DNA of 64,000 nt from Nemophila menziesii (Eukaryota > Streptophyta > Magnoliopsida > Boraginales > Hydrophyllaceae). The DNA is taken from positions 5,836,915 through 5,900,914 of the forward strand of contig JARWIR010000038.1 in the NCBI GenBank assembly GCA_029959085.1. Reading direction: 5' to 3'. The translations under genes and the position numbers were made by a program. The first letter of the stretch is position 1; each line of letters begins with the position of its first letter. Positions 42,722 through 53,002 of the stretch are shown here, in pieces. The notes under the pieces were generated by a model that was given only the letters and a program-made list of their open reading frames with translations, ran no database searches and was not told where the DNA came from.

Positions 42722-43486
42722 TGGTTTGTAATACCTGTGAAAGCAGAGTGAGAATAGAAAGAGAATACTGAAGAATGAAGAAGTAAAGTGTAAAGTGGAA
42801 AGGATCCGATTGCAGAGTATATAAGGAGAAGTCGAATCGGTGGTCTTCATGATGAAAGAAACGAGATAGTGGGCCAGGTGTAATGTTCCGGTTCCATTTA
42901 TTTCTTTTATGTTTTTATTTTCCACCGCGTGTAATCCACTACTGAATATGAATCGGTTGAAGTGTCTTGGAAACTCCCATATACTTATCACCATTGAGGA
43001 GAACGATGAGAGAGCGGTGCATGCGTGCCAGCTGGCCTTCCGCCCCATCGTTCTAGTTTCTTCCATTCCACTACTCAAAAACGAAATTCTTATCCAAAAC
43101 ATATCAATATTGCCACTACTCCATCTTCTCCAAAATTCCAAATCATAATTTTCGCTCCCCCCTTCGAACACCTTTAGACTCTCAACGATGCAGTGTCCAC
43201 TCAGTTGTTCTCGTCGCCGACTCCTACCAGATTTATTAAGATCTTTAAGTATGCCGAACGAAACCTTCAATTTGTAAGATGTAATTAAGACCTTGTTATC
43301 CTCAATTTGGTTACTAAGATACTCTTTGCGTCCAAACCCTAAGGTTGTTAACCCGATTTTCTCCAAACATCGGGTTATGGCGGTGAAGCTCCAATGATTC
43401 TTCTTGTATTGAAAAGCCCACCGGCCTCCATCTTCGTTGTTGGCTGACCAGAACTCTCCCGCCACCAAAAGTATACAGACCCCATA
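42722..43486 (-). other. 5' region of the LINE with uninterrupted frame into ORF1
   Basis: The frame of ORF1 is open for about 249 further codons, essentially to the first base of the element, but no ATG occurs until about 120 codons in. The first half reads protein-like (RWAFQYKKNHWSFTA, LGFGRKEYLSNQ). The last part before the ORF1 ATG looks like untranslated leader and contains a TATA-like TTATATACTC near 42816-42825. It may be a 5' UTR with an internal promoter, or part of a longer ORF1 cut by 5' truncation. Confidence 0.5.
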
Positions 43487-43501
43487 TTAATTGATTTTAA
43501 T
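43487..43501. repeat. LINE target-site duplication, 5' side
   Basis: TTAATTGATTTTAAT, identical to 36820-36834. Confidence 0.88.
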
Positions 43502-43978
43502 ATGTTGGTTCATTTATAATTTTCTAGTTTTATTTTATATCATATCTAGTACCTTTTTTATGCATACTTTGCTTTCATTAACTGTTAGTTATATTTTTTT
43601 TTGTATATTTTGTTTCATTTTTTTGGTTTCAAATCTATTTTTTATCTTTATGTTAATCATGTTGTATGAATATATGTGTTTTTCTTCTTCTTCTTAAATA
43701 ACATATTGAATTATGAAAAATTTCTCATAACTCAATTTGCTATTTACTTTTTGATATATTTTATGTTATTTCATATTTTTTTCTTGTTACATTTTTATAC
43801 TTATACCTGATATATAACTTATATCTATAATTTTTTACTTTCGATTTGAATAACAGTGTGAGTTACGCAATTTTTCTTATAACTTTGTTTTTTTTGCTAA
43901 ATTATTTTGTTATTTTTATATTTTAGTTCTTTTTTATTGTTTGTGAAGTAACAAACAATAAGAATACATCATAAAATA

Positions 43979-44050
<72 letters not shown>

Positions 44051-44079
44051 AATTTGAAGAACAATTTGAGTTTTGAGAT
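43502..44079. repeat. AT-rich DNA with (AT)n microsatellite and palindromes
   Basis: The stretch has repeated short palindromic segments such as TTATTGTTTGT/ACAAACAATAA (43937-43964) and an (AT)n run at 43979-44044. It is the target into which the LTR at 44080 inserted. No gene is seen. Confidence 0.6.
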
Positions 44080-46940
44080 TGATGTCTTCTCATTTGTGAT
44101 GAATTAATATTAAGATGAGACATCATTTTTAGTGTTTTAAAAGTCCTTCTAGTCGATTTTCTTATTAATTATTACACTTTTCTATTTCTAGTCTTGATTT
44201 AATGAATTATTATTTTTAGGGCATATTGGGTTTAATTATTTATTTAGTGTGAAGGTTTAAAGATAAATATGGAGATTAGTTAGATGCCTAGTCAATTTTA
44301 AGAGATAAGGAAAGAAGATATGCATGGAAATTGGAGATAAGGAAACAAAAGATAACGTATGGAAAGATAAAGCTGCCAAATAAATCTGAATTTCACCACC
44401 CACGACCACAAACTTACCTTCTCCTTCAAGAAAACGATTTAGGTCTTCTAAACACCTATAAATACACCCTTATATCACTTGTAAATCATCCTTGCCTCCC
44501 ATTAATTAGTCCTTAGGTTTATTATCATTAGATTTATTGAAGAGAGCAAGATGACATCTTTTATTATTTCTTTTAGTTTATTTCCTTCAGGTATGAACTA
44601 ATTTTCCCATAGCTTGGGTTTTTGCATCATGTATAATCTATGAATTCTATTTTCTTTCTATCTAAGTTTCTTTGGGAATTATATGTTTTAATCTGATATT
44701 AGCTTCTTATCTATATATTTGTTTTAGTGTTTTGGTTTAATGACTGTTTTCCTTGCTAGTGCACGAGTATAGGTGATGTCTCCCCATTTGTGATGATTTA
44801 ATACTAGTTGGAGACATCAATTTAGGTGTATTTATTAGAGTATAGGCCGATTTTCTCATCATTTAGTACACTTTCCTATTTTGTGTCTTGAATTAATTAT
44901 TTATTATTTTTAGAGCATATTGGGTTTAATTATTTATTTAGTGTGAAGCTTTAAAGATATATGATAATCAATTAGAGTCCAAAGTAATTCTAAGAGTTAA
45001 AGGAAAGAGGATAAACATGAAAATTAGAGATAAAGACAAGAATTATGAAAAAGGAAAAGATAAAGTTGCCAAATAAATCTGAATTCCAACAGCTACGACC
45101 ACAAAAGGGCTTATATCTCAAGATTGACTAGGAATTTGGAAGAATAATCCACATCAAAGTTAAAGAGCTTTCTGAGTCGATGAATTTCGACTACCCATAC
45201 GCGTCAAACGGATAAGTATTGAATCAGTTACGGACAAAACAAAACAACATCAAAATCTTACCTTTCCTAGATTTTAGGGTTACGAATTTGAGTTGGGCTT
45301 GGAGTCCAATACCTATCTTATACTCCAAGAAACGAATTAGGTCTTCATATACCCTATAAATACAACCTCTCATCATAAGAAAATCATCCTTGGCCAGTCC
45401 TTAGGCCAGGAAGAAGCTACAACACAAGAAGAGAAGTCTGGAAGGAGTTGTGCATCAATTATGTCTTCTTCAACCTTCAGTTCTGTAATTGTTTTCTTTT
45501 CTTAGTATGAATGAAATAAATTTATCTTGAGTTTTAGCATATATGATTGAACCCTAGTTTTGGTTGACATCTATCTAATTCGAGAATTATATGTTTTAAA
45601 TTGAATTCATGTTTTATTTCTCTGTCTATGTGTTTGATTTATAATCTATTTTCTTCGCGGATTGCAACCATGTAGGATTACTCTAATAATAGTTAGATAG
45701 TCAATAGCTAAGGCATATTTAATTATTGGAAACAACACATAGCGTCTAGTGTAAGGTTTAGACCTGACAACTCAACCTAAGTATATAGTCATCACGGTTT
45801 GGTGTATTGCCATTTAATCAATTGCGGGAAAAGTTTGCTTAGGTTCTTATTGACACAGGTAAACCCTAATTTAAACTACCTAGCGCAATTGAAACCGAAC
45901 ATTGAAATACTACACGATTCACCCTTACATGTTTAGAACGGCAAGACTAGTGGGGATTACTTGCTAATCACTCAGGCTAAACTATCATACTATCTGTTTT
46001 TCTCTTATTTAATTTTTTGTCTTTAAATTCTTAGTTTAATTTTCCTATTTAAAAACCAATAAAAATCTTTTTAGTCTTTTATTTCCTTGCGTATTATTAT
46101 TCTAGCTTTTTGTATCTGCACTTGAATATTTGCATAAGTTCTTCCTAACCTTCGTAGTCTCTGAGGAACGAATTTTACCTATTCATTAGAACTTGCATAC
46201 GTCCTGTATACTTGCAGAACCGTGCTCAGCCTAGGGTGTTTATTTGCGTTTATTAAATATTATTTTATCACACCTTAGGTAACACCAATAGGATTACCTT
46301 AATAGTAGTTAAATGATCACCTTAGCTGGGTGTCTAATTATTGAAACACCACATAACGTCTAGTCTCCGATATTGGTCTTGACAACACTAATTCTAACTA
46401 GATAGTCATTAGGGTATATTTTAACCACTATCACCATGTTTGGAATTGCTTGCTTAGGAACCTAGTAGCGTAGGATAACCCTATTTGAAACAGCCTCGTG
46501 GTCTGTCCGTAGCCCCCTTAGTCGCTCTCAAGGTCTAAGAGAGGGAATTTTGAATCCTGACTAAGTATTTAAGAGCTAATTATCTCCCTTATTAATAAGA
46601 AACTGATAGAAATAATTAGAAGGATTAGTGCATACCAGCAAAACCTAAGCTATACTCTCATCTCATATTTCTTATCTTTTATTTTATTGTCTTTTATTTC
46701 ATTAGTTTAATCATTAATCTCTCAATCGTTTCTATTTTTTCTGTCTTTTAATTAATTACTTTCTACTCGTAATTTCTGCTCATTCGTATAACACACTAAG
46801 TCCCTGAGAACGAATTCAACTTATCATTGAAACTTGCATACGTCATGTAATACTTGCAGTACCGTGCTTGTCTAGGGTGAGAGTGCATTGTTTTCTGGCT
46901 TATTTTTATCTTATTTTATATCACACCTTAGGCGACACCA
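44080..46940 (+). mobile_element. Solo LTR (outer), interrupted by a second solo LTR
   Basis: It starts TGATGTCTTCTC and ends GGCGACACCA, with perfect 5-bp duplications GAGAT at 44075-44079 and 46941-46945. The 46-bp terminal inverted repeat is at 44080-44125. About 1,342 bp remain after removing the nested LTR. No internal sequence adjoins it, so it is a solo LTR formed by LTR-LTR recombination. The minus-strand LTR at 53893-55410 is of the same subfamily. Confidence 0.85.
44774..46287 (+). mobile_element. Solo LTR (inner, 1,514 bp)
   Basis: It starts TGATGTCTCCCC and ends GGTAACACCA, with perfect 5-bp duplications ATAGG at 44769-44773 and 46288-46292. A TATA box (CTATAAATAC) lies at 45354-45363 and the 46-bp terminal inverted repeat at 44774-44819. 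It is the closest relative of LTR1-4 outside the array. Confidence 0.88.
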
Positions 46941-47033
46941 GAGATATTTCTCATAACTCAAATTGTTCATCAACTAAAGAATAAGACATTTATGTTCATG
47001 AAGTACGTATCATTAATATGTTATCAATCATAA

Positions 47034-48490
47034 GTCTTTCTTTTGGAAAGTTGTCCGCAGTTCAGTCTGCCATACCGTTCAGTCGTCTGGAATATGCTTA
47101 AAGAACATACGACCATGTTCCTCAGCACACGCAAGGATCCGTTTGACGTATAGACTGACTTTCCACCATGTCGCTGGCAGCGAATTTATTCCTTGAATCA
47201 AATCAAGGTTATCGGAGCAAATAACCGTTCTCTTTCCTCGGTCATGCATAACCATCTTAGCGGCTTCGAGCACAACAATAGCCTCCCATTCAGCTGCTGA
47301 ATCTGTCCAAATTGGTTTTAAGAAACCCTGTCGGTTACCCGTCCTGGTGTCTCGCTTCACGATCCAAATACCGCTTTGTTCTGATTTATGTTTGAAAGTA
47401 GAATCACAGGTAAGGATATATCGTGTTCCTGCTAATTCCATTGGTTCCCAAGGATTGTTGGAATTAATCGTCTGACTGCGAACAGTTTGAGTCGGTAAGA
47501 TCTCCCAAACTTGTCCAAGAAGATCTTTCATACTTGCATTAGTCGCTAATAGAACCGTTTTAATATCCAGTGCAAAGTTCTCGTGTATGCATTTCATTTT
47601 GTTTTCCATATATTCCACATTGTTAACATAACGTATGCCACCACAATTCTTTTATCCCAATGTGCCGTGTCGTCTCCTGCATAGATACTAGTGAACCGTT
47701 CTCCTAGATTTTCTGGCTCCGTTTCCGGGATCCAAATTTGTAAAGCCGACCTCGCCCATACCTTCTTACAAAATGAACATGTTAACATGTGATGAGTTTT
47801 AGTTTCAGTCTGCTCATCACACCAATGGCACCATTTGTCGTTGCTACAGTGTCGCGCGTAGAGATTTTTTGCTTGTCGGTAAAATGTTCTGGCAGGATCT
47901 CTAAGTGAAACTTTGAATTTTATTTGGTACGTTCGACTTCCAGATTTTGTTCCATAGTGAGGAGTTTCGCATCTGGGATTGAACGGATGATTGTTCTTCC
48001 TTGAGTTATGCCTCCCGTGTGAGTATCCGATATCCAAATTTCGTGGTGTATTCACCCAAATGTGTATGCGACCATGTAAATGTATCCTAATCGTCCCTGT
48101 TGAGTAGCGGTATCTGGCTAATCTCTCCTTTTACCGGGGTAGGTATTACTTCATCAATAGTTTCCTAGTCCCTTTGCTCGGCATCGCTCTACATAAGCTG
48201 ATCCACCGTTTCCAGTGTCGTGTGAAGAAGTTTGTCTTTGATAAGTCTCGAGGGTAGCCATATGTGCTCCCAAATTCGAGTTGTCTCCCCGTTCCAATCT
48301 GGATAAAACCATGTTGTATCAGCAAATCGCGCCCTTCCATGATACTCTCCCATGACCATGATCTACTTTATCTAAGTTTGACATCAAGAAAATCCTTGTT
48401 CGGAATGTATATTCCTGTAAGGACTCTTGCTGCCACGGAGTCCGGATGTTGAAGTAAACGCCATGCTTGGTTGGCAAACAAAATACGTGT
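47034..48490 (-). pseudogene. Decayed LINE ORF2 fragment
   Basis: On the minus strand, segments matching the intact LINE run in order. FANQAWRLLQHPDS and SWESIMEGRDLLIQHGFIQIG come first, then a zf-RVT region (48055-47594, WCHWCDEQTETKTHHMLTC), then an RNase H (47618-47079) with TCDSTF, SAAEWEAIVVLEAAK and CSDNLDLIQGI. After HIPDD the frame is lost, although VWQTELRTTF still resembles the last motif. Several stops and frameshifts are present. No poly(A) tail or duplication was found. Confidence 0.75.
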
Positions 48491-49490
48491 TTTTATGTGG
48501 AAAGCATGTAACAATGGCATTCCTACGAATAACAACCTTTATGTTTAAAATTGTTCTGATTCTGGAGATTGTATTTGTTGTATTAATAAAGTGGATACGG
48601 TGGAATACTTATTGGTTAACTGTAAACTGTGTTATATTGTTTGGGCGGGATCCACACTACAAATCCATGTCCCTCTCGATGAATCTCTGATCTTGGTAGA
48701 TTGGTTCCTCAAAACTATAGATTCCTATTCTGAACAAGGATGGGATAAGAGGAAGGTTACTGACTTTATTATGATTACTATTTGGAACATTCGAAAGGCT
48801 AAAATGAAAACTATTCACGATGAGGTGAAATTTGACTGTGATCATGTTATTTGGGTTACTAATAATCTCATGCAGAAAATTCATGACATTAATTGGTCTA
48901 CCAATTCTAATAATAATCTAAGTAATGAGCACACACAAAGGGGCACCTACAGACAATCAATGAAACCACAGAGGAAGACTTGGTATTGTAGTTTGATGCA
49001 TCCTTCAACTACCCTTTTGAACCAACAGGTATTGGTGTCACGATAAGAAGCAGGGATAAGACCCTCAAAAGAGACTTCAAAGACGCGGTTCACTGCAACT
49101 TGAGACTCATTCGAGAAGCTTGTGCAGCCTTCAAAGCTACCATCGTCAGCACGAGGTACCCAAATCTCAAGAAACGAGTTTGTTCTGATAACCTTGAAGT
49201 TATTCAAGATATTAAGCAGATGTCAGCATCAAATTGGGTCATAAAACTTATATTAGCTAGGATTAAGCGCATTGCGGAAGAGGCAGGTGATTTGACTTTC
49301 AGCTTTCTCCTTCGGAATCTTAATCAGAGAGCGGATCAACTTGCGAAAAACGCTAAACATGAAGCTTCGAATCTTATAGGGCGTGATCCTAGCGAATCTC
49401 TACTAGGTTCTTTCAATGAATTAGGAATTGGTTGATTTTGTATTATTATCGAGTAGTTAGTACCCCTCTTTTTGAACAAAAAAAAAAGGA
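48491..49490 (+). pseudogene. 5'-truncated LINE ORF2 tail, plus strand
   Basis: It begins within zf-RVT (MWKACNNGIPTNNNLY), then shows LVNCKLCYIVWAGSTLQI, MITIWNIRKAKMKT and a broken RNase H. Its C-terminal part (49100-49435) keeps VCSDNLEVIQDI and NQRADQLAKNAK and ends NELGIG, like the intact LINE (MRLGIG). A short 3' UTR and a run of A at 49480-49489 follow. It abuts the previous fragment head to head. Confidence 0.75.
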
Positions 49491-49952
49491 TAAAAATACA
49501 TTTTTATTGGATTTGCAAGCCGGTCATAATTAATTGTCAAGAAAGTACATAAAGCAAATGTGCATTAAGTTCTCAAGAGTCAAGATGGCTATTTTTCTTT
49601 GAATATTCAGAGAGGCTGTCTTTCTGGTCAATTGCTCGAGTGACTTGAACTGTATGCGATTTTTTTTTTTTTTTTCGAAATAACTATATGCGATTATTCC
49701 ATGTTTAAAGGTGGCTTTTGTTTCCTATTCGTCTTAGTTCAGAGGGCTTGGACTTAGTCAACATTTGGAAAAATAAATTGTTTTAGCCTTAAGACAAAAT
49801 TTAAGCATATGTGATTAATCGGTCCATAGATCTAGGAATATAATAAAAAATAGATAAATGTAATTACATTTTGAGTCATGTTTATTTCCAAACTCGTATA
49901 TTTTTTTGACTTTCGCCTTTTATATCTATGATTAAAAAAGAATTGTTCAAAA
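49491..49952. other. Intergenic DNA
   Basis: Nothing gene-like is seen apart from the micro-insertion at 49653-49695. Confidence 0.45.
49653..49695 (-). mobile_element. Micro-insertion: poly(T) plus 11 bases between TATGCGATT repeats
   Basis: A 25-bp insertion (14 T followed by CGAAATAACTA) is flanked by the perfect 9-bp direct repeat TATGCGATT. On the minus strand it is a minimal sequence ending in poly(A), as expected of a LINE tail truncated almost completely. Confidence 0.5.
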
Positions 49953-50137
49953 AAATAATATATACCAAAACTATTTATACCATTAAAATATTATCAATAA
50001 AATAACATAATTTAATGATATGTAAATTATCCATCTTAAATTCTCAATCCAACTCGAATTGATTGATAATCCATATTCAATCAATTCACGGCATGTTATT
50101 TATGATATTTTAGGTGGTATATATTATTATATTTTTC
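49953..50137. mobile_element. Decayed MITE related to 30338-30518
   Basis: Its ends AATAATATATACCA and TAGGTGGTATATATTATT form an imperfect inverted repeat. The internal CAATCAATTCAC and TTTTAGGTGGTATATAT segments match the better-preserved copy. Duplications are no longer clear. Confidence 0.5.
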
Positions 50138-50253
50138 TAAACGGTGGTAGTGTATTAAAAAAAAAAATTACAATTTAACAACTCTCGGTACCTGCGAAGT
50201 GAAAACCATAAGCCCTAATCCTTAACACTCTACCTACTCCTTAATATCTGACC

Positions 50254-50475
50254 ATGGCGGAATCGCCTAGTTCAGCCGATCATGCCTTAGCGTCTGCTGC
50301 CAATGACGCAATAAAGACTCTTCAGTCTGATGAGAACGTGGGACCAGAGATGAAACCTCTCAATTTTCTCTTGTTCTATGTTGCTCAGAAATACACAAGA
50401 CTCACTAAAAAGACCCAACCGCAAGCCATGGCTTCCTTGAGTCTCAACTTACTTGTTTTCCATCCTCAAGTATAG
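50254..50475 (+). CDS. Hypothetical short ORF (73 aa)
   Basis: The ORF starts at an ATG in a good context (ACCATGGCGG) after a leader with AAGCCCTAATCC, which resembles plant 5' UTRs. The product MAESPSSADHALASAANDAIK is Ala/Ser-rich at the N-terminus, then contains PLNFLLFYVAQKYTRL. I do not recognise it. It may be the first exon of a decayed host gene or a retroelement fragment; sequence downstream is full of stops. Confidence 0.25.
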   Translation: MAESPSSADHALASAANDAIKTLQSDENVGPEMKPLNFLLFYVAQKYTRLTKKTQPQAMASLSLNLLVFHPQV

Positions 50476-50749
50476 GTTTTGACTCCAATTGTACCCCAAA
50501 GAAAGACTATTGGCTAGCATAATGCTATAGCAGGTTTGAACACAGTAATCCCAGTGATGATAGATAAATATGATGATTAATACAAAACAAGATGCGAGGA
50601 GGGAATGAACTTCGTTAGTCCATCAATAGATGATAGCATTGGAACTCATGAACTTGATGGGTATTTGAATCTAAAATAGTGAATACACTGAAACTCATTA
50701 ACTACCAAACTTTCCCGATTCCCTATAAACGTGATTTTTAAATGATGTT

Positions 50750-51070
50750 ACACAGGTTTTACATCAACGGGTCATCCATTATTCTCGCTCAATATTCCTC
50801 GTAGGCTTGAAGATAATCCTCTCATTTGTATCATTTTATATTTTGTTCCCAATCTTCCCCGCGTTACTAACCATCCCCATGCCTCTAACTCTAGAGACGA
50901 GATTACATCCTTATTCTCATCCTTTCAAGAAAAGATAATTTATGTTGTTGAAAAAAGCCTAGCAAAATTTGAAGAAAAGATTGATCAACATGATATTCCA
51001 TGCATCCTAAGGAGATCTCTGGGCCATAGAAGATCAAGAAGTCGATCACCCCGATGCAACATTACTTGAA
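50750..51070 (+). pseudogene. Uncharacterised open fragment with an SR-like tail
   Basis: An uninterrupted frame of about 105 codons, without an ATG at its start, includes ASNSRDEITSLFSSFQEKI, KSLAKFEEKIDQHD and the basic tail RRSRSRSPR before a stop. The amphipathic Lys/Glu stretch and basic tail could belong to a gag-like or RNA-binding protein. No family is assigned. The region up to 51667, with GACAAAGGGGGAGAAAAT near 51554, may be the 3' end of a Copia-type element. Confidence 0.25.
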
Positions 51071-51667
51071 TTATGATATTAGGGGCTAAGGGTTTGTTAT
51101 GTGCTTTTCAATCTTAGTTGGTGAGACCTTGATGGGGTTTGCCTTGTAATTGGCTTTGTATCTAGTTTATTTTTATTTTTGATTGTAATAACTCTCTATA
51201 CTAATTTACTATACTTGTTTTATTGATTTTCAATTATAGATGATTTAGTTGTTGCTTATATCTTATGTGTTATTTCCATTCTTGATTATCTTGCGATATT
51301 GCACTGTCTTGTACTAACCATTGTGATGATATATATATATATGTTCGTTCGATGATAGTTTCCTGAATAAAAACTTAAGTTAGCAAGCTCTAAGGAACTG
51401 GTGAAACCTTTTTATCCATACTCCTCTTATTTGTGCCATTCATTTGTTACTTGATCATTGCCTTGTAATAGTTTATGTATAGTTGATTTGATTAATCTAA
51501 TTCAATTGAGTAGGCTCACCTAAATATATAAGTATACCTTATTTTTTATGAAGACAAAGGGGGAGAAAATTAGCACTAAAATCTTTCCAAAATTTGCACT
51601 CTTTCAAAAACTCACAAAAAGTATATCTTATGAAAATACACTTTAGCTTTTAGACTTGTTGTGAGGG
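51071..51667. other. Intergenic or decayed retroelement DNA
   Basis: A purine-rich AAGGGGGAGAAAA tract near 51557 resembles Copia polypurine tracts. Otherwise nothing is recognised. Confidence 0.35.
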
Positions 51668-52761
51668 TGATGTCTCGTATTTTGTGATAAAATAATAGTA
51701 TCATGATACATCATTTGAGGGTTTTTAGGACTTATTTGAGGGTATATTCCCTAATATTCAATGTTTTACACTTCTTGTCTAATTTTAACTTTTATGTTAC
51801 TTATAAAGATTTTATGCGTTAAATGTGTTTTAAGTGTGAAAATATTAGGTATATGGATGGTACGGGGCCCTGAGATGACAAGAAGAAGTCGCATAGTCAA
51901 GGAAACCCCAAGTCATAGCGAGAAAGGGCCATAAAGCCATTTTTGGAAAGCGAGATAGTTTACCGACAAAACTTTGAAATCAACTTAAGAGAGTCGCCAT
52001 GCGCAATTTAATAGGATTCTAAGAGAGACCTATCATGATACTAATTGAAATCAGGAGTGCGTAAGAGGTGACAATTTGTTATTTGGAGTTAAGATGAAAG
52101 AGTTATTGAATTTGTCGCTACCGTGGTTCTATCCCTTAAAATGTTTTTGGGTTGACTTGGACAACTTAAATGGGTCCCATAACCCCATAAATGTTTTGGA
52201 AACTTAATATATCATATTTTTTGGATAAATATAGGTGTTACACAATTTGGAAACTCTTAGATTGTTGGAGCAAGAGGAAGAAGAAGACAACAAGGGTTCC
52301 CACAATATTTCACCATTCCGCCTCATTTGTTCATTTGTTTCCAGTTATTTTTAGTGTAATCGTTATTATATTTTCATTCTAAACATGATTCTATCACTTT
52401 TAATTAGCGTATTTTTATTATGAACCAAACTTTCAATTAGCTTGAGAAACGCTTAATTTTATGAAACCTTTCAAATTATGATAATTATGTTTTGGGATAT
52501 TTATGTTGAAATGAATTGAATATTTTGCATTATTTATATATTTGTATTTAATTTTCAACCCTTACCTTTATAAAGTAGTGGGTTGGGTATAGTAATCATG
52601 ACTTTTGCCCAGGATTGGGGTCGGATAGTATATAAATACTAAGCGTACTTTAGTAAACTAGGAGGTCTTGACTAACCAGATAGTCATTTGGGTGAGTATC
52701 CATTGCATTTGAAACCGTTGTAAGGTACCTCGAAATAGGTCCCTATCTTTGTAGGACAAAC
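51668..52761 (+). mobile_element. 5' part of a plus-strand LTR
   Basis: It starts TGATGTCTCGTA with a 46-bp terminal inverted repeat (51668-51713, one arm mutated). It continues through LTR-like sequence to CAAAC at 52761, where another LTR has inserted. Its right part was not located with certainty. Confidence 0.6.
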
Positions 52762-53002
52762 TGATGTCTCCATTTATGTGATAGAATAATATAGCCACGA
52801 GACATCATTTTAGGGGTATTTAGTACTTAGTTTTGGAATTTTTCCCCAATTATTCATGATTTACACTTTCTTGTCTAGTTTTAGGTGTTTGCTATTTTTA
52901 GAGATTTTGCGCATAATTTGTGTGCTATTTGTGTAACACTTAGGTATTGGAAGCTATTATACCTTGGGCTAATGATAAGAAGTGAAGAAAATCAAAAAAA
53001 CC

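Larger units (their letters stand above)
36835..43486 (-). mobile_element. Intact two-ORF LINE (L1-type, 6.65 kb)
   Basis: The element lies on the minus strand between perfect 15-bp duplications. It ends in a short 3' UTR of about 35 bases plus 12 or 13 A. ORF1 (CCHC protein) and ORF2 (endonuclease, reverse transcriptase, RNase H) are both open, with all catalytic motifs present. Three facts point to recent insertion: no stop in about 1,950 codons, a perfect duplication, and a homopolymer tail. Whether the 5' end is full-length cannot be judged without other copies. Confidence 0.9.

Noticed and set aside
40997..43468. 823-codon version of LINE ORF1
   Set aside because: The upstream limit codon is TTG, not ATG, and the segment before 42721 partly looks like leader; the ATG at 42721 was chosen and the extension is reported as a finding.
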